DNA from: Mercurialis annua
Lineage: Eukaryota > Streptophyta > Magnoliopsida > Malpighiales > Euphorbiaceae
Direction: 5' to 3'
Length of the DNA stretch: 64,000 bases
NCBI RefSeq assembly: GCF_937616625.2
Contig: NC_065576.1
Coordinates: 2,482,501-2,546,500 of the forward strand
This document shows positions 1 to 12,613 of the stretch, one piece after another. The translations under genes and the position numbers were made by a program. The stretch's first letter is position 1, and each line of letters opens with the position of its first letter. The notes beneath the pieces are model-generated. The model ran no database searches, had not been told where the DNA came from, and worked only from the letters and a program-made list of their open reading frames with translations.

Positions 1-1484
1 TTAGAGTCGTGACATCCATATACTACCGATGTGGAGAGACAAACATTCTTAGTTATTTGAAGAATGGATTATAGCATCTAGATTTATTGTTTTTTTAGAT
101 CAGGCATCACTGATCAAACTGATGACATCCCATGATAATCGTCCATCTGATACAGATCTTCGAGCTCAACTTATTGGAAACTTTTTAGGTTCTTAATTAG
201 CTAAAATATGTCCTAAAATGAAAAATAAAATCTTCTAAATCTCAGTTACTTGATAGTGGAAAATCAAAATTCATTAAAGAAAACAAATTCAAGGGAGAAA
301 TATATCGACATAAAAAGAAAAACATGTTTCAATTAACATAATTTGGTATTGATGATTTGTATTAGTGCTACGGAAATATGGGCCATGGCTAGCTCCAATC
401 AAGGGCGGAACTGGGGGCGAAGAGGGGCGGTTGCCCCCTCTTTCGGATAAAACTGATGACAATCATCATATAACAGACGCATGCATCCCATGTTTCAGAT
501 TAATATAATTGGTATTCACTACAATAAGAAACAAACATGTTGTTTTTGTATAAGTTATTATGGTTGTACTTCATATTTTAATAGTTAGACAGACTGACAT
601 TTAAAATATTTTATAACAGTTTTTATACCATTTTTTTTACTTTAAAAGCCTCAATACTAAAATTCTTAATAATAAAAATAATTTTAGTATGTTGTTTAAC
701 TTTCCATTTTAAAATCTTTTATTTTATAAATTGTTTTTTCTCTAAAGATAAATTACAGAGTATCGTATATTTTATTTTCTTTTGAAAGAGATATTTTTAG
801 TTTAGATTTTTTTTATTCCCGTTATGAGAATTTTACTTATTATAAATGTTTTTTTTATTAATTCATTTTAATGATGATTAATGAATAACATGAATGCAAA
901 AATATAAAGGTGGTGGCGGTATTAGGTTGGCTTGTGCCGTACGAGATGACTACAGCAAGATCAGATAGGGCTATGTTGTAAAAAATTTGGGCAGTCAATC
1001 TCCGAGGAGAGATAATGACAGAAAAGGAAGTTCTGGTTAGTGGTTGGCAAAATATTAGATTTTTTTTTTTCAAATACTTATTAATTTATGACTATTTTAA
1101 TTAAATTATTTTAATATATTTTAGCTAATTTATTATGTGTATTACTGGTGTTTTGTGTAAGAAAATGAAGTATAGATCCTATCATGATTCTAATTCCTTA
1201 TTTGAATAAAAGTAGGCAAATTTTATGATGTGTAGAATTTAACAATATAAGGTATTATTTGAATTTATTTAATTATTATTAAGTTTTGGGTATTTGAATA
1301 AATCTCAGTCATCTTTTGTACTTTTTATTTATTAGTGAATAAAAATCATTCCTTTGCTTATGGAGTATTCGTTTGATGATCCACGTAAATTTGTGTTCGT
1401 TTTGGTGTGCTTCTCTATTTTACCATAAAATTGATCACTTAACTAATTTTTTGTTATTTCGCAGCGATTATTTTCACAGCACAA
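1..1484. other. AT-rich intergenic DNA, no gene seen
   Basis: No coding region can be supported. Around 399-450 there is a short G-rich stretch beginning CAAGGGCGGAACTGGGGG. It resembles the left end of the hAT-type MITE at 51614-51808, but I find no matching right end, so it may be a truncated copy. The rest is AT-rich with poly-T/poly-A runs. Confidence 0.5.
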
Positions 1485-1660
1485 AATTTTATGGTTGAGT
1501 CAGATCTTTTGACAGTAATTAGTGAACTCATATCAATATGAAAGTTTAGTGAAGATTTATAATCTTATTGTGTGGAGTTATCAAAATAATTTTATAATTT
1601 TTTTTTTATTTTTTTAAGACGATTTGCGAATCAGATTGCACATTTGTTAGCATAACATTC
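1485..1660 (+). pseudogene. LINE-type RNase H-like domain fragment (relic A)
   Basis: Two short peptides in the same reading frame match the conserved ends of the plant RVT_3 (RNase H-like) domain found at the 3' end of many plant LINE ORFs. The first is VESDLLTVISEL at about 1494-1529, holding the acidic E-S-D. The second is RFANQIAHLLA at about 1620-1652, the usual R-x-A-N-x-x-A-H-x-L-A motif. In-frame stops lie between them, so this is a decayed fragment. Two more relics with the same R-[SF]-A-N-Q signature are at 16.5 kb and 38.7 kb. Confidence 0.55.
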
Positions 1661-3168
1661 TCGTCTATATTAGGTCATTCGAAAAAATTGAAGCCACTGT
1701 CTATATTAATTCTGATTGAGCCGAGTAGAACTTTGTAGGAAACTAACTAAATCACTTTCAGAAAATATTTTATTTAATCTCCAATCCTTGTCAAAGTTAA
1801 AAGAAGAGACATGCAAATCCAATATAGAAATGTAGTAATACTGAACAGAAATATAATTTATGTTGCTACAAACTGCACAACTACTCTCTATATTTGCTAT
1901 TAAATTTTCTTGCAAAATGACAATTTTGAAACTATTAATTTTTGCCTCTTTTGAGCTGACTTTTCGGCCATCTTTGACCCACTTCTTAAAAGCTTTGTGT
2001 CTGTATATATGAAAATTCAAAATTATTGTTCTTTTGTTTTACATGGAAAAGAAAATATAATGTACAAGCTTTAAAAAAGAAAGATAGAATGTACAAAGTT
2101 GAAAAACAATAACACTAATAATTAACTAGTTTTAGCAAAAGTAATATATTTGAAAGTTTGAGCTGTGAGTTTTGTCTCAAATGGATAATAATTCGAAACA
2201 CAAAGCCGACAAGTTAGATGTGGTTCATGATTGAATCCAAAATATGTATAAAATTATAACTAATAAAAATTGAAAAAAAATATAGTGGTTATATCACATT
2301 TTAGTTAGTAAATAAAAGTTTATATGATATTTTATGGTTTAATCGGTTTAATTTTTTTTATTTTTACAGTTTTACGGCTGATGAATATTGACATGTAGTT
2401 TTTTTTTAAAGCCGAATTGGATTTTTAGTAAAACTGATTGAACTGGCCGATTTTAGTTGGTTCTTAAAACACCGTTGAGAGTATTGTTGTTAATTTAATG
2501 ATATGGATGGTTCATTGCACCATGCTATGTGTTGGTATATAATTGGTAAATTTATTTTTATTTAGACAATATATTTAAAAAATGATATCAAATTTAAATA
2601 AATTCAAAGAATTTTTAATAAAATATTAGTACAAAATTATTAGGTTAAGAAACATTTTTGAAACATGAGGAAGAATGCAAGGAATTGAGGAGGGAACAGC
2701 CTAATTTCACTCACCTTAATTATTGGGAACTGATCATCAGATTGTCATGTGTAGCACATGGTAATGGTGATCCTACAATATTTTTGCTTCATATGAATTA
2801 TAAACCCTAACAATCAATGAGTGATTTTTCTTATTTATCCCCTTTTTTTTCATGCATTTGCAAATTTTATTGCCTTATGGAATAAATTATTTTTTAAATT
2901 AATTTAAACTAAAAATTTTGTAATCTTACAAACTAATTAAATTCAGAATCAATTAAAATGAATTCAATTAATAGAAAATATAACTCTTAAGGCAAATAAT
3001 TTTAATACTAGCTCATATATGTGGCTTGAACTTGAATTAAAATAACAAATTAACATATGTGGCTAGTAGTTATTGATTTGCATGTGAAGTGCACATGTTA
3101 TACCATGATAAATGGTTCCTTCAGCTATATATGCTGCTTCTGTTATAAGAAGCTTAAATACATCTAGT
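1661..3168. other. Gene-free AT-rich stretch
   Basis: Nothing here can be supported as a gene. A 104-codon minus-strand open frame (1706-2020) has no recognisable domain and lies next to a LINE relic. Around 2380-2480 the sequence resembles the decayed 'GCCGAATTGG...' type repeats seen elsewhere in the window. Confidence 0.5.
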
Positions 3169-3177
3169 CATTATGTT

Positions 3178-4120
3178 GGCTAATAATCACCCATGGCCCC
3201 TTAACTTTGGGGTACGGGCGCTAAACCCCCTGATGTTTAAAAACGGACGCTAAACCCCCTGATCTTTGTGGCGGCGCTCACAAAAACCCTTTTGGACGAA
3301 AATACCCCAGGCGCCGTCTTTTGTTTGGCGGCTGTCTTTTAAAACAGAAAAAAAAAATTGACAGCACCAAGTGTCAGTCAAAAGACAAAAAAAAACAAAA
3401 ATACCCAAAACACCCCTAAATATAATATCTGATAAAATAAAAAAACCCAACCACTCATTCAAAACCCAACCACCCATTCAAAACCAACCCATCACTGATC
3501 TAACCATCGCTGCCACCCGACCACCACCGGAAAATTTTCCGGTCATCTTCTCCGAGTGAATGATGACCGAAAAATTTTCCGGCCACCAAGAGAAACTGAT
3601 CAGCAGATCTGTTCCTCTTGAGGAACAGATCAGATCTGTTCCTCAAGAACAGATCCGCGACGGATCTGTTCTTGAGGAACAGATTCGGAAGATGGCCGGA
3701 AAAATTTTCCGGTCATCTTCAATAGAGAAGATGACCGGAAAATTTTCCGGTGGTGGTCGGGTGGGTGTGGTCCGGTCGGGTGGGGATGGTCCGATCGGGT
3801 GTTGGGTTCATCTTTTAATTTAGATTGGGTTGATTTATTTATTTTGTCTTTTTCTAAATTTAGATTGAGGGTATTTTAGGTGTTTGAAATTTTTAAGGTA
3901 TATTTCTGACGTGTCAGATGATATGACAGTGTCAGGTTTTTTTTTTAAGAATGACAATTGACTGAAAAAACGGCGCCAGGGGTATTTTCGTCATATTTGA
4001 AGCAAAAGGGCTTTTGTGAGCGCCGCCACAAAGATCAGGGGGTTTAGCGTCCGTTTTTAAACATCAGGGGGTTTAGCGCCCGTACCCCCAAAATTAAGGG
4101 GCCATGGGTGATTATTAGCC
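3178..4120. mobile_element. MULE-like non-autonomous element with ~150-bp TIRs
   Basis: The ends are a long inverted repeat. The left arm starts GGCTAATAATCACCCATGG and the right arm ends with its reverse complement; the match runs for roughly 150 bp with few differences, past a GCGCTAAACCCCCTGAT block that occurs in both arms. A perfect 9-bp direct repeat, CATTATGTT, flanks the element (3169-3177 and 4121-4129), as expected for Mutator-type transposition. The core (3520-3780) is GC-richer and made of nested palindromes: several GGAAAATTTTCC inverted units and a GAACAGATC/GATCTGTTC series. Open frames of 62 and 87 codons in the core arise from these palindromes and match nothing I know. No transposase is visible. 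Confidence 0.85.
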
Positions 4121-4129
4121 CATTATGTT

Positions 4130-6825
4130 ATATAATACTCTTTCCAACCCAAAATACAGGCCATTGGATAATTTAGGGCATAAATAATTACGCATATTCA
4201 TTAGAGGTGAGTAAAATTTTTAGTTTTAAAATTTTATTTTAAAATAGAAGGTGATTTATAATTTAGAGCATTAAAGATGTAAGCTGGCCTATCAATTAGG
4301 GACGTCGGACAGATGAAGTACATTTATTTATCTAGTTTTCTCTCTATTTTGAAATAGAAGTCGTTTCAAATTTTTTATTTTATTTTATAATATCTATCAC
4401 TTTATAATATCAAAAAACATTTGTTATTATTTTTCCATAAACATCCACTGCTGTTTCATTGAAAGTATATAAAAATACAAATAAAGTCATATTATAAATG
4501 TTTCAAAAAAAGTCATATTATAAATGTCAACAAATTTTTAAGAAATAATTTAGCAAAAATATTTATAAATTTAAACATATTTATTATTTTTTAATTTATA
4601 TGCAAATGGTTAAAACGATAACTATTTCAAAACGGAAAATATTATTTTTATGTAGTTTATTGCCTCAAAATTATCCATACATCAAAATCCAAATTTTATA
4701 TTGAGAGATGCATTGAGTTTGAGCTAAACTATTTTAATTAATCATCGGACCAAATTGATTTATATTCAAATATTTCAAATTGAACATAACTGAATAATTA
4801 AGTTCGATCAATTGTTTCAATACCATTTTTTAATGCTAACACTAAATTGAATTATCTTTTTAACTTTTTAGATATTTATTGAACTAAATTAAAATAGCCT
4901 TGATTAATCAATTTCGATTCTGTTGTGTACACTTCTACAGTTAATAAGAAATCACAGATTTATATTTCAAATTAATATTTATATCTCAAAACTAAAAAAC
5001 ATCGAATATATTTCTAGAAAGTGATCACTAGAAATAAATGGAGTGATCGTGTAAAATTTAATTGCATGAAAACAAAAGTGATTACATGAAGGGGTTGAAA
5101 ATAAGTCATGTATTAAGTGCAAGTTCTTTTTCTGTTATAATAGTAATGCCCTTATGATTTATAATATTTCTCACATTTAACTTAGACACGAAAATTTAAA
5201 AATAATTATTAAGTTGATTTTATCTTAATTTTCATATATATACAAATATTATTTTTATTTATGTTATTATAATTTTTTAATGAATTAATAGAGGATAAAT
5301 TTGAAAAAAATAGTATAATGCTCTCCTAATATTTTAGGAAAAATTATACTCTACACCTTTTTTTTGAATTTTTATAAAAATACGTTCTAATTTGATGCTG
5401 TTGTAAAAATACTCTTTTGTAATTTATTTATTTTCAAAAAAAAAACTCATTTTTTAATAAGTTATCAATTATCTATCAAAAAACGTATTTTTTTTTAAAA
5501 AAGAAAAATTATAGCATAATTTTGTAAATATTTAGGCATGTTAATAAGAAGTCCAATATTCTAAAGTCAAAAAAAATTGTGGCCCAACAAAATTCTCTAA
5601 TGCGATAAATATTATGTGACCGGAAGAAGTAATAAATAATTTTTTTTATATAATTGATAGAGTTATTTCACTTAGAACATACTTAATTTTTTATTAAATA
5701 TTAATTGATCTACCATTCTGATTTATTTCTATAACTAGTCGTTTAATTTGACTCATAAAATACATATAAAATTATAAAAAATTATCAGTTACTATTATTG
5801 TCAAATCATAATTAATTTAATTTAGTTGACTAAAATTAATATAAACAAAAATATTCTAAAAATTTATACAATTAACCAGATTTTACAAATAAAAATATAT
5901 TTATAATTTAAAGCATCCAAAATAAAAATCAGCATATTGATTTTGAATAAAAATAGTAATACGCTTTTTTATATTACAAATTTAATTAATGCAATATATT
6001 TCAGTCTTGATTAACAAAAAGTTATATAGACTATATTTGGTCTGTAATATCTATACTATAGAATTATAAATCAATTTTGATATAGGTTCATATATTCTTT
6101 CTGTTCTAAATTGGTCTACAGTATTTTTTTAATTTTTTATCTTAAATTATGAAAAGTCTTTATCAAAGGATAAAAAAACCTGCGATTTTTTTTTTGGACA
6201 GTAAGTTACTGCAATATTACATGAAGATAAGTGTACAACATTTTAACTGTAAAAATAAAAAACTGATGCATGTGAAAATAAATTTTAAATCACATGGGTT
6301 GCAAATGACATGTCATTAGCAAATCTAATTTCTCCAACATCACCGCAGTTTCTGGGCCATGGGCCAACATTTTGCCTTTTCACAAAGGATAGGTGGCAAC
6401 TGTGGGACCCGTTATATAAACCACGTTGCATTTTTGCTTTTAATTTTTCATGTCCGCTAATTAACTGATATACTCGTGTATTCAGCTTATTTGTTAATGT
6501 ATTTCATGTCATTAGTTTTGGGGGCAGGCATTAACTCTTTGATAATGGCTTTTCATATACTAAGGGTCCTTTAAAATAAATTAAAAAACTTAACGTCTGC
6601 AAAAATTATTTTTTAAATTTTTTTGTAAAATAAAATTTTAAATTAAAATTTAATGAGTGTAGAATTTTAACATCTTATACTTAATTTTATTTGCTTTATG
6701 GTTAATTATACGGCGAGTAATATAATTATAAGGTTATAGAAATAGGAACCTTATCTCATGACAATTTAATCAATAATCTCAACATTAAATTTTTTGAAAA
6801 AATTATTAGTACTCCTAGAAATTAG
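4130..6825. other. Gene-free AT-rich stretch
   Basis: About 2.7 kb with no supported gene. Apart from a promoter-like cluster near 6352-6420, listed separately, I see only AT-rich DNA with homopolymer runs and a few decayed repeat fragments. Confidence 0.5.
6352..6420 (+). promoter_or_regulatory. Promoter-like cluster: TGGGCC motifs plus TATA
   Basis: Within 70 bp are the palindrome TGGGCCATGGGCCA (two TGGGCC site-II/TCP-type motifs), a GTGGGACCC motif and a TATA-like TTATATAAA near 6411. This layout is typical of plant core promoters on the + strand. No open frame of useful length follows, so any transcript would be non-coding, or the cluster is a chance or relic promoter. Confidence 0.25.
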
Positions 6826-6834
6826 GTTAAGATG

Positions 6835-7056
6835 GAGTAATTCTTAGGTAGACTCAGTCCACCACGTCATCCATAGACTAAACCTATCACATTATGACAC
6901 ATCATTAAAATAATGGTATTATCGTAATATTATTATTCAAAGTGTAAATAAGTAATAAACAAAATTACGATAGTGTCATTATTTTATTGACGTGTCATAA
7001 TATAATAGGCTAGTACACGGATGACGTGGTAGACTGAGTCTACCTAAGAATCTCTC
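6835..7056. mobile_element. MULE-type MITE, 222 bp
   Basis: The terminal inverted repeats of about 45 bp contain TTCTTAGGTAGACTCAGT and CCACGTCATCC in both arms. The element is bounded by a perfect 9-bp direct repeat, GTTAAGATG (6826-6834 and 7057-7065), indicating Mutator-type insertion. The interior is AT-rich and non-coding. Confidence 0.85.
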
Positions 7057-7996
7057 GTTAAGATGAAACAATAATCACTTGCTACATAAAGACCGCTTGC
7101 TACATAGTTTTATCATCTATGGCAAAATCTCTAAACGTTTTTATTTATTTATTATTTTGAAAACATTATAGAACTCATTTATTAATAAAAGTGTGGAAGT
7201 GTGAGGCCCTAAATAAAAATATTTTTGAAAGTACAAAACTAAATAAAAAAACAAAAAAAACATTATAAAATTATTTTTAAATGTATAAAAGCCAAATAAA
7301 AAAATAAAAACGCCTGAAAAATACAAAAACTTTAGAATAGGATCATAAACCTAATTCTATCTTTTATACTTTATTCATTTGACTTAGTAGGTCGTTCCAT
7401 TATTTTTAACGTCTTAAAGTATAGATCACTTTAGATATATAATAAATATTTCTCAAGTCGATACACGAGGTTATAATATGATAACGTGGCTGCCAAAAAT
7501 AATGTCCATCGCAGCAAAATTACACCAATGAATGAGTGTCATGTCAGCATATGCATCGAACTGAAAAAAAAAATGAGACTTCATGCATACAATTGAGACG
7601 TTTTAAAGTTCGTGAATAAATTAAAAAAACAAATATAGTTTATAAATTTATTAAACATAATTCCTAATTTCCTTTACATTCTATACTTTGTTTCCATATG
7701 ATATGTTAAAGTGCAAAATTTTTAGTCGTTTTTAGACAATTTTTGTGATGTCCAATATTCTTTCTGTTCCATAATTTTTATGTCATTTTTATATGAAATT
7801 TTTTTACACCCCCTTTCTCTTTCTAAAATCAACGAACATTGCTCTATATAAAATTTATAAGACTGTCATTAATTAGGATAAAATAAATAAAATATTACTT
7901 CTTCTTTTTTACTTATCTATTTAGTTAAAGTTATACATTTTAAAAAACTGAGCTTTTTATTCAAATTATAAGAGTAAATTTTTATATAATTCTGTT

Positions 7997-8296
7997 TAGG
8001 GGTGTGTAAAAACCGACCGAAACCGAATAACCAAATCGAACCGACAAATTCAATTTGGTTTGGTTTAGAAAAGTAGAATAATTTCGGTTGGTCGGTTCGG
8101 TTCGGATTTTAGAGTAAAAAAATTTCAGTCACTTTTACACGCAAACCGAACCGAACCAAAATAACCGACCGAACCAACAGGTTCGATTTGGTTTGGTTTG
8201 AAAAAATAAATTTTCCCAGAATTTTAGTTTGGTTCGGTTTCTAAAAAACCAAAATTTGTGGTTCGATCGGTTCGGTTTAACCGAATGCACACCCCT
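7997..8296. mobile_element. AACCGAACC-rich MITE, 300 bp
   Basis: The ends are TAGGGGTGTG and CACACCCCT, and the interior consists of many variants of AACCGAACC and GGTTCGGTT on both strands. A perfect 9-bp direct repeat, AATTCTGTT, flanks it (7988-7996 and 8297-8305). Related, more decayed sequences lie at 15.4-16.25 kb, about 26.3-26.7 kb and 60.63-60.78 kb. Confidence 0.8.
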
Positions 8297-8567
8297 AATT
8301 CTGTTATTATTAGTTAATACATGCTTGTAAATTAAATTATATATTCATATATTAGATGGATAAATTTGAAAGCTAATATAGCTAAAATTATTTTAAAATT
8401 AAAGTAAATGAATATATTAAAAATAAAAAACAATGTTTATTGTTTTTTTTAATTTATGTGTTAATGACATTTGTCTCTTTTTTAAACGAGACAGACGAAA
8501 TATAAATAAGAGCAAATAATGTTGAGTTCCCAAAGGTATAAAATAATTAACAGGTTGATATCTCTTA

Positions 8568-8852
8568 TTTCAAAAGTCTACTTAATGGTTCATCAGTTTT
8601 AATTTTGTTAACAGAGAAATGCCCTTCCGTTAATTTGGGGGACCAAATTGTTTAACGGAATTGAAACTGAGGTACCAAATCGTTCAAAAGTGAGATACCA
8701 AACCATTTAATAAAATTAAAAGTGAGGGACCAAAATTTTCACAAAACTAAAAATGGGGTATCAAATCGTTTGAAAATAAATGTCAAAATTAACGAAGAGA
8801 CATAATAGTTGAAAGAATTGAAACTAGGAGACCATTGAATAAACTTTTAAAA
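8568..8852. mobile_element. Probable MULE-like MITE with ~80-bp TIRs
   Basis: The left part (TTTCAAAAGTCTACTTAATG...) pairs imperfectly with the reverse complement of the right part (...CCATTGAATAAACTTTTAAA) for about 80 bp. Repeated 'gaccaaat' phrases lie inside. I could not fix a target-site duplication, so the boundaries are approximate. Confidence 0.5.
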
Positions 8853-9344
8853 CTGTTAATTATTGATGGAGTTTATTTTCTAATCCAGTGTGCAACCTAC
8901 AAAATAGGGTAGAAGCTAACCGGTTAACTCTCTGATACTAAAGTCAGTTTAGGCTTTAAGCATCGTTTTTACTATATGAATATAATTGTATTTTTAGACA
9001 TACCTCAAACTCTTTATATAAAAGTTGAGAGAATACCTATTAAACTTCTCCTAAGAAATTGATTCCTATTTACTAGGGATTGAGTTTGAATAGAAAAGGG
9101 ACTTCTTATTCAACAGAACGTTTTATTCGAAAATATCTTTATGAATAAACTTACCTTCCTAAATTGGAGTTGGTATCCGAATAGGAAAAATATTCTTATA
9201 TTCGGTCTTTAGACGAATCCCTTAAGCGACACGCTTTTTCCGAATGCTTGGAAATATCGGTTATTTTGATCCGGCTGATCCTTCCTTTAGTCTTCGAACT
9301 CTGCAAATCTCATGGATTCGGGTGTCGATATTATCATGTTCTTA

Positions 9345-9878
9345 GAGCATCTCCATTGCATGTTGTATTTTTTATGTTATTTTTAGCACAAAATAAGATA
9401 AAATGCTATATATATTATATATTATTGAAATTCACTCCATTGCAAAATGCTAAACTAAATGCTAAATTTATAATTTTATAAGGAAAAATTATTGCACACA
9501 ACCGTTGCGCCATGTCATTCGTGCAACAAACCAATTGTGCGTTAGCCATGTGGAAAATTGAATGATAAAAAAAATAAGTAATAATTAAAAGATTCCCTAT
9601 CGCTAATGCTCATTGGCTTGATGTAAAAATGACGTGGCGCAACGGTTGCATGGGATAAACACTCTTTTATAAGTGATTATCATTATTAATGGCAAATCAG
9701 TAAATAATTTAGATATAAACAAATTTGGCATATGCTAAACTTTCTAACAAATTTGGCACAAAGTTTAACATATGCTAAATTTAGCACATGAAATAGAAGT
9801 GCAATGGAGATGTGTTTTTTATATTAAATGCTAAATTATAGCATTGTGAGGTATTTTAGCACTAGAGTGGAGATGCTC
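9345..9878. mobile_element. Tourist/PIF-Harbinger-type MITE, interrupted
   Basis: The terminal inverted repeat GAGCATCTCCA starts at 9345 and its complement TGGAGATGCTC ends at 9878. A TTA target duplication flanks it (9342-9344 and 9879-9881), the PIF/Harbinger signature. Internal inverted repeats include 'ttagca'-rich stretches. The element is interrupted by a second MITE (9483-9664), so its own length is about 343 bp. Confidence 0.8.
9483..9664. mobile_element. MULE-type MITE nested inside the Tourist element
   Basis: The inverted ends share CAACCGTTGCGCCA(T/C)GTCA. A perfect 9-bp direct repeat, TTTTATAAG, flanks it (9474-9482 and 9665-9673). It lies wholly inside the Tourist-type element, so it inserted later. 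A diverged relative lies at about 18.91-19.10 kb. Confidence 0.8.
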
Positions 9879-10262
9879 TTATATATTGGATAAAAATTGA
9901 TATTTTTCTGGAAAATACACGACTCGGTTCCATTATAATTATGATAGGATTCGGTTTCCAGCGTAATTTGTACTAATATAAATAATTATCAAGAATATGC
10001 AACCAAACATTTAATACATATTCTAAGAGATCATGTCAAGACTTGAGAGAGGGAAATGCAAAAATGGAAGAATAATCTAAAGAAATGTGAAAGCAACGAC
10101 TTAGGTTGAATTCAAAATCTATTGAATAGTAATTAAGACCTTTAATTAGACCAACGTGGGGTATCGAAGCCATGATGTCTCACCACATCTCAATAAAACC
10201 CATTCCCATCTCCCTTTCACTTTTCTAAACACTCTCACTCCCCTTAATTAATTACCCTCACC

Positions 10263-11327
10263 ATGCTCAAACTCAAACTTCAACCACCTCAACCACCACC
10301 GTCACCACCGCACCACCGTCTCCTCTACCACCTCTGCCTCCTCCTCCTCTTCACCACCACAACCAATGCCCTCATCACTCAAAAATTCAAAGAAGCCCCA
10401 CAATTCTACAACTCTCCAACATGTCCATCCCTCTCATTAAACGACGACGTATGCGGCGATCAAGCTGTCCACGTCGCTATGACGCTTGACTTCCCCTACC
10501 TGAGAGGAACCATGGCCGCCATTTTTTCCGTCATACAACACTCCTCTTGCCCGGAAAATCTCCGCTTCCACTTCATTTCCTCATCACCGTCGTCTCATCA
10601 TCTTTACTCCACAATCACCTCCTCCTTCCCTTATCTCCACTCTCATATCTACACTTTCTCCACTTCTCCGGTCACCGGACTCATCTCCACTTCAATCCGC
10701 CAAGCCCTAGATTCTCCGCTCAACTATGCGCGTAATTACCTCTCCGAACTCCTCCCACAATGCGTCAAAAAAGTAGTATACCTAGACTCCGACATTATCC
10801 TCGTGGACGATATTTCAACATTGTCGGCAACTCCACTCGGCCCAACCGCAGTCCTCGCCGCACCGGAGTATTGCAACGCTAACTTCAGCTCTTACTTCAC
10901 ACCCACCTTCTGGTCAAACCCGTCTTTATCACTAACGTTCGCCGGAAGAAATGCTTGCTACTTCAACACCGGAGTAATGGTGATAGATTTAGAGAGATGG
11001 AGAGACGGTGATTACACTAGTAAAATTATAGAATGGATGGAGTTACAGAAGAGAATGAGGATCTATGAACTTGGTTCGCTTCCGCCGTTTTTGTTAGTGT
11101 TCGCCGGTAATATAGCTCCGGTGGATCATAAATGGAACCAACATGGACTCGGCGGCGATAATTATAGAGGTTTGTGTAGAGAGTTGCATCCCGGTCCGGT
11201 GAGTTTGTTGCATTGGAGTGGTAAAGGTAAGCCTTGGGTTCGACTTGATAATAATAGGGCTTGTCCGTTGGATGCTTTATGGGCTCCTTACGATCTCCTG
11301 CAAACGCCTTTTGCTATCGAGTCTTAA
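10263..11327 (+). CDS. GATL1: GATL1/PARVUS-like galacturonosyltransferase-like protein (GT8)
   Basis: Intronless 354-aa GT8 family protein, the usual length for plant GATL proteins. Residues 1-36 form a proline-rich start followed by a hydrophobic segment (about 22-36), read as a signal anchor for the secretory pathway/Golgi. The catalytic domain follows. The DxD metal/nucleotide-sugar motif is D175-S-D177 within [13 protein letters not shown]. Family blocks [28 protein letters not shown] and [11 protein letters not shown] are intact, as is HWSGKGKPW at 317-325. The C-terminal [15 protein letters not shown] block is typical of GATL1/GATL2. Arabidopsis GATL1 (PARVUS) is needed for normal glucuronoxylan and secondary walls; the precise reaction is less certain than the family. 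The start chosen gives a clean signal segment. Early codons are C-rich and low in complexity. Separating GATL1 from GATL2 would need a tree. Confidence 0.9.
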   Translation: MLKLKLQPPQPPPSPPHHRLLYHLCLLLLFTTTTNALITQKFKEAPQFYNSPTCPSLSLNDDVCGDQAVHVAMTLDFPYLRGTMAAIFSVIQHSSCPENLRFHFISSSPSSHHLYSTITSSFPYLHSHIYTFSTSPVTGLISTSIRQALDSPLNYARNYLSELLPQCVKKVVYLDSDIILVDDISTLSATPLGPTAVLAAPEYCNANFSSYFTPTFWSNPSLSLTFAGRNACYFNTGVMVIDLERWRDGDYTSKIIEWMELQKRMRIYELGSLPPFLLVFAGNIAPVDHKWNQHGLGGDNYRGLCRELHPGPVSLLHWSGKGKPWVRLDNNRACPLDALWAPYDLLQTPFAIES

Positions 11328-12611
11328 CTAGGTCGTGCACGGAAACTTGTCGAGTTTTACGTTTTGACATTCATTTCCGTTTTTAAGAATATTTTTAAAA
11401 TTTTATATATACATAAGTTTTCGGTTTTAGCGTTTCTGTTTCCGTGCTACATAGGCAAGAGAAGTCATACCGAATCATACTATAAAGAGATAAGTTTTTT
11501 TGAGGTTTATGTTCAATGAAGGTAGAGAATAGGTGTGTTTATAGTACTGTATTACAGCCATTAACGGGCCTAATTAGAGCTTGAGTTTTCTATTTTATTT
11601 TTTCTGTTTCAATGGCTCTTTACCTGAGAACGGTAAAATTTGTAGTTACAGATATACTGGAGGGAATTGTATAGAGGATTTAATCATAATAAAAATTTGT
11701 CTATGCTGTTTCTGTTAAATTCTTTTCTTTGGGTTCGATCATTTGCATTATTGATGATTTAATTCTAGGAAGCTCTAAAAAAACGGAACACTACTTGGAT
11801 GTAGACAAAATAAAACAACGTTATTTTAAGGTTTCGTGTGTTTAAAATGTAATTTCATGTCCCAGACATCAAATTTCTGATACGTTTAAAATGGCGAACG
11901 TTGATTGAATGAAGTGTTTGTGCTATCTTGTGATTAGTTAGCTAATTTATGGTTAGCATGATTGATTTTGATTGCATTTGGATTGAAGTTACAATCAACT
12001 AAATTAGTGTTTAAATTTGGCAAAATATAATAGATTAACTTTGCATTAATTATAAAGATTATGTGGGCGGCATGCAATAGTTAATTAGTTGTCTTTTAGA
12101 AGTTAGGTAATTACCTAAAAGTAGCAGCATCTGCGTTCAGATCTCTCTCTTTAAATATCTCACTATCTCCTAGATTGGAGTTTCTCTGAAAGTACTTGCA
12201 TTGTAAGGAATAAGGAAAACAGCTTTTTCTTGCAAATATCTCACTATATCTCATACTTACCAAAAAAAAAAATTACAATCTATCCTAATAAAATTTATTT
12301 TCTCTTATCAATTGATTAAGATAATTTAACCTTACAAAGATGATAATTTTAAAATTTTGTAATATCATTAGCACTATTGTTTCATTAATAATTTTTAGAT
12401 TGAATTTTATTTTAGTTCTTTGTATAGTTTTAAATTGAATTAAATTTATATAGATTAATCTTTTCAATTTTATTTATTATTTGGATATTATTTATATTAA
12501 TCACAAATTATTGTACCAAAAATTTATAATTTTGATTTATTAAGCTCGTCATCATTTTATACATATTAATTTATTTCTCTTTAAACTTTAACATAACATT
12601 TTTATATATAA
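11328..12611. other. 3' flank of the GATL1-like gene and AT-rich spacer
   Basis: The first ~400 bp probably hold the 3' UTR; an AATAAAA-type signal lies near 11690 within 'cataataaaaat'. The remainder is AT-rich with no gene or clear transposon. Confidence 0.4.
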
Positions 12612-12613
12612 TA

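Noticed and set aside
1710..1730. Match to the start of miR171 (TGATTGAGCCG) on the + strand
   Set aside because: Only the first 11 bases match, and the flanks do not form the required hairpin with a star sequence.
1706..2020. 104-codon minus-strand frame
   Set aside because: No domain, no splice or promoter context and located beside a LINE relic; length is plausible by chance in this AT-rich DNA.
3371..3823. Two adjoining + frames (62 and 87 codons) in a MULE-like element
   Set aside because: They are produced by palindromic repeats of the element core and show no domain.
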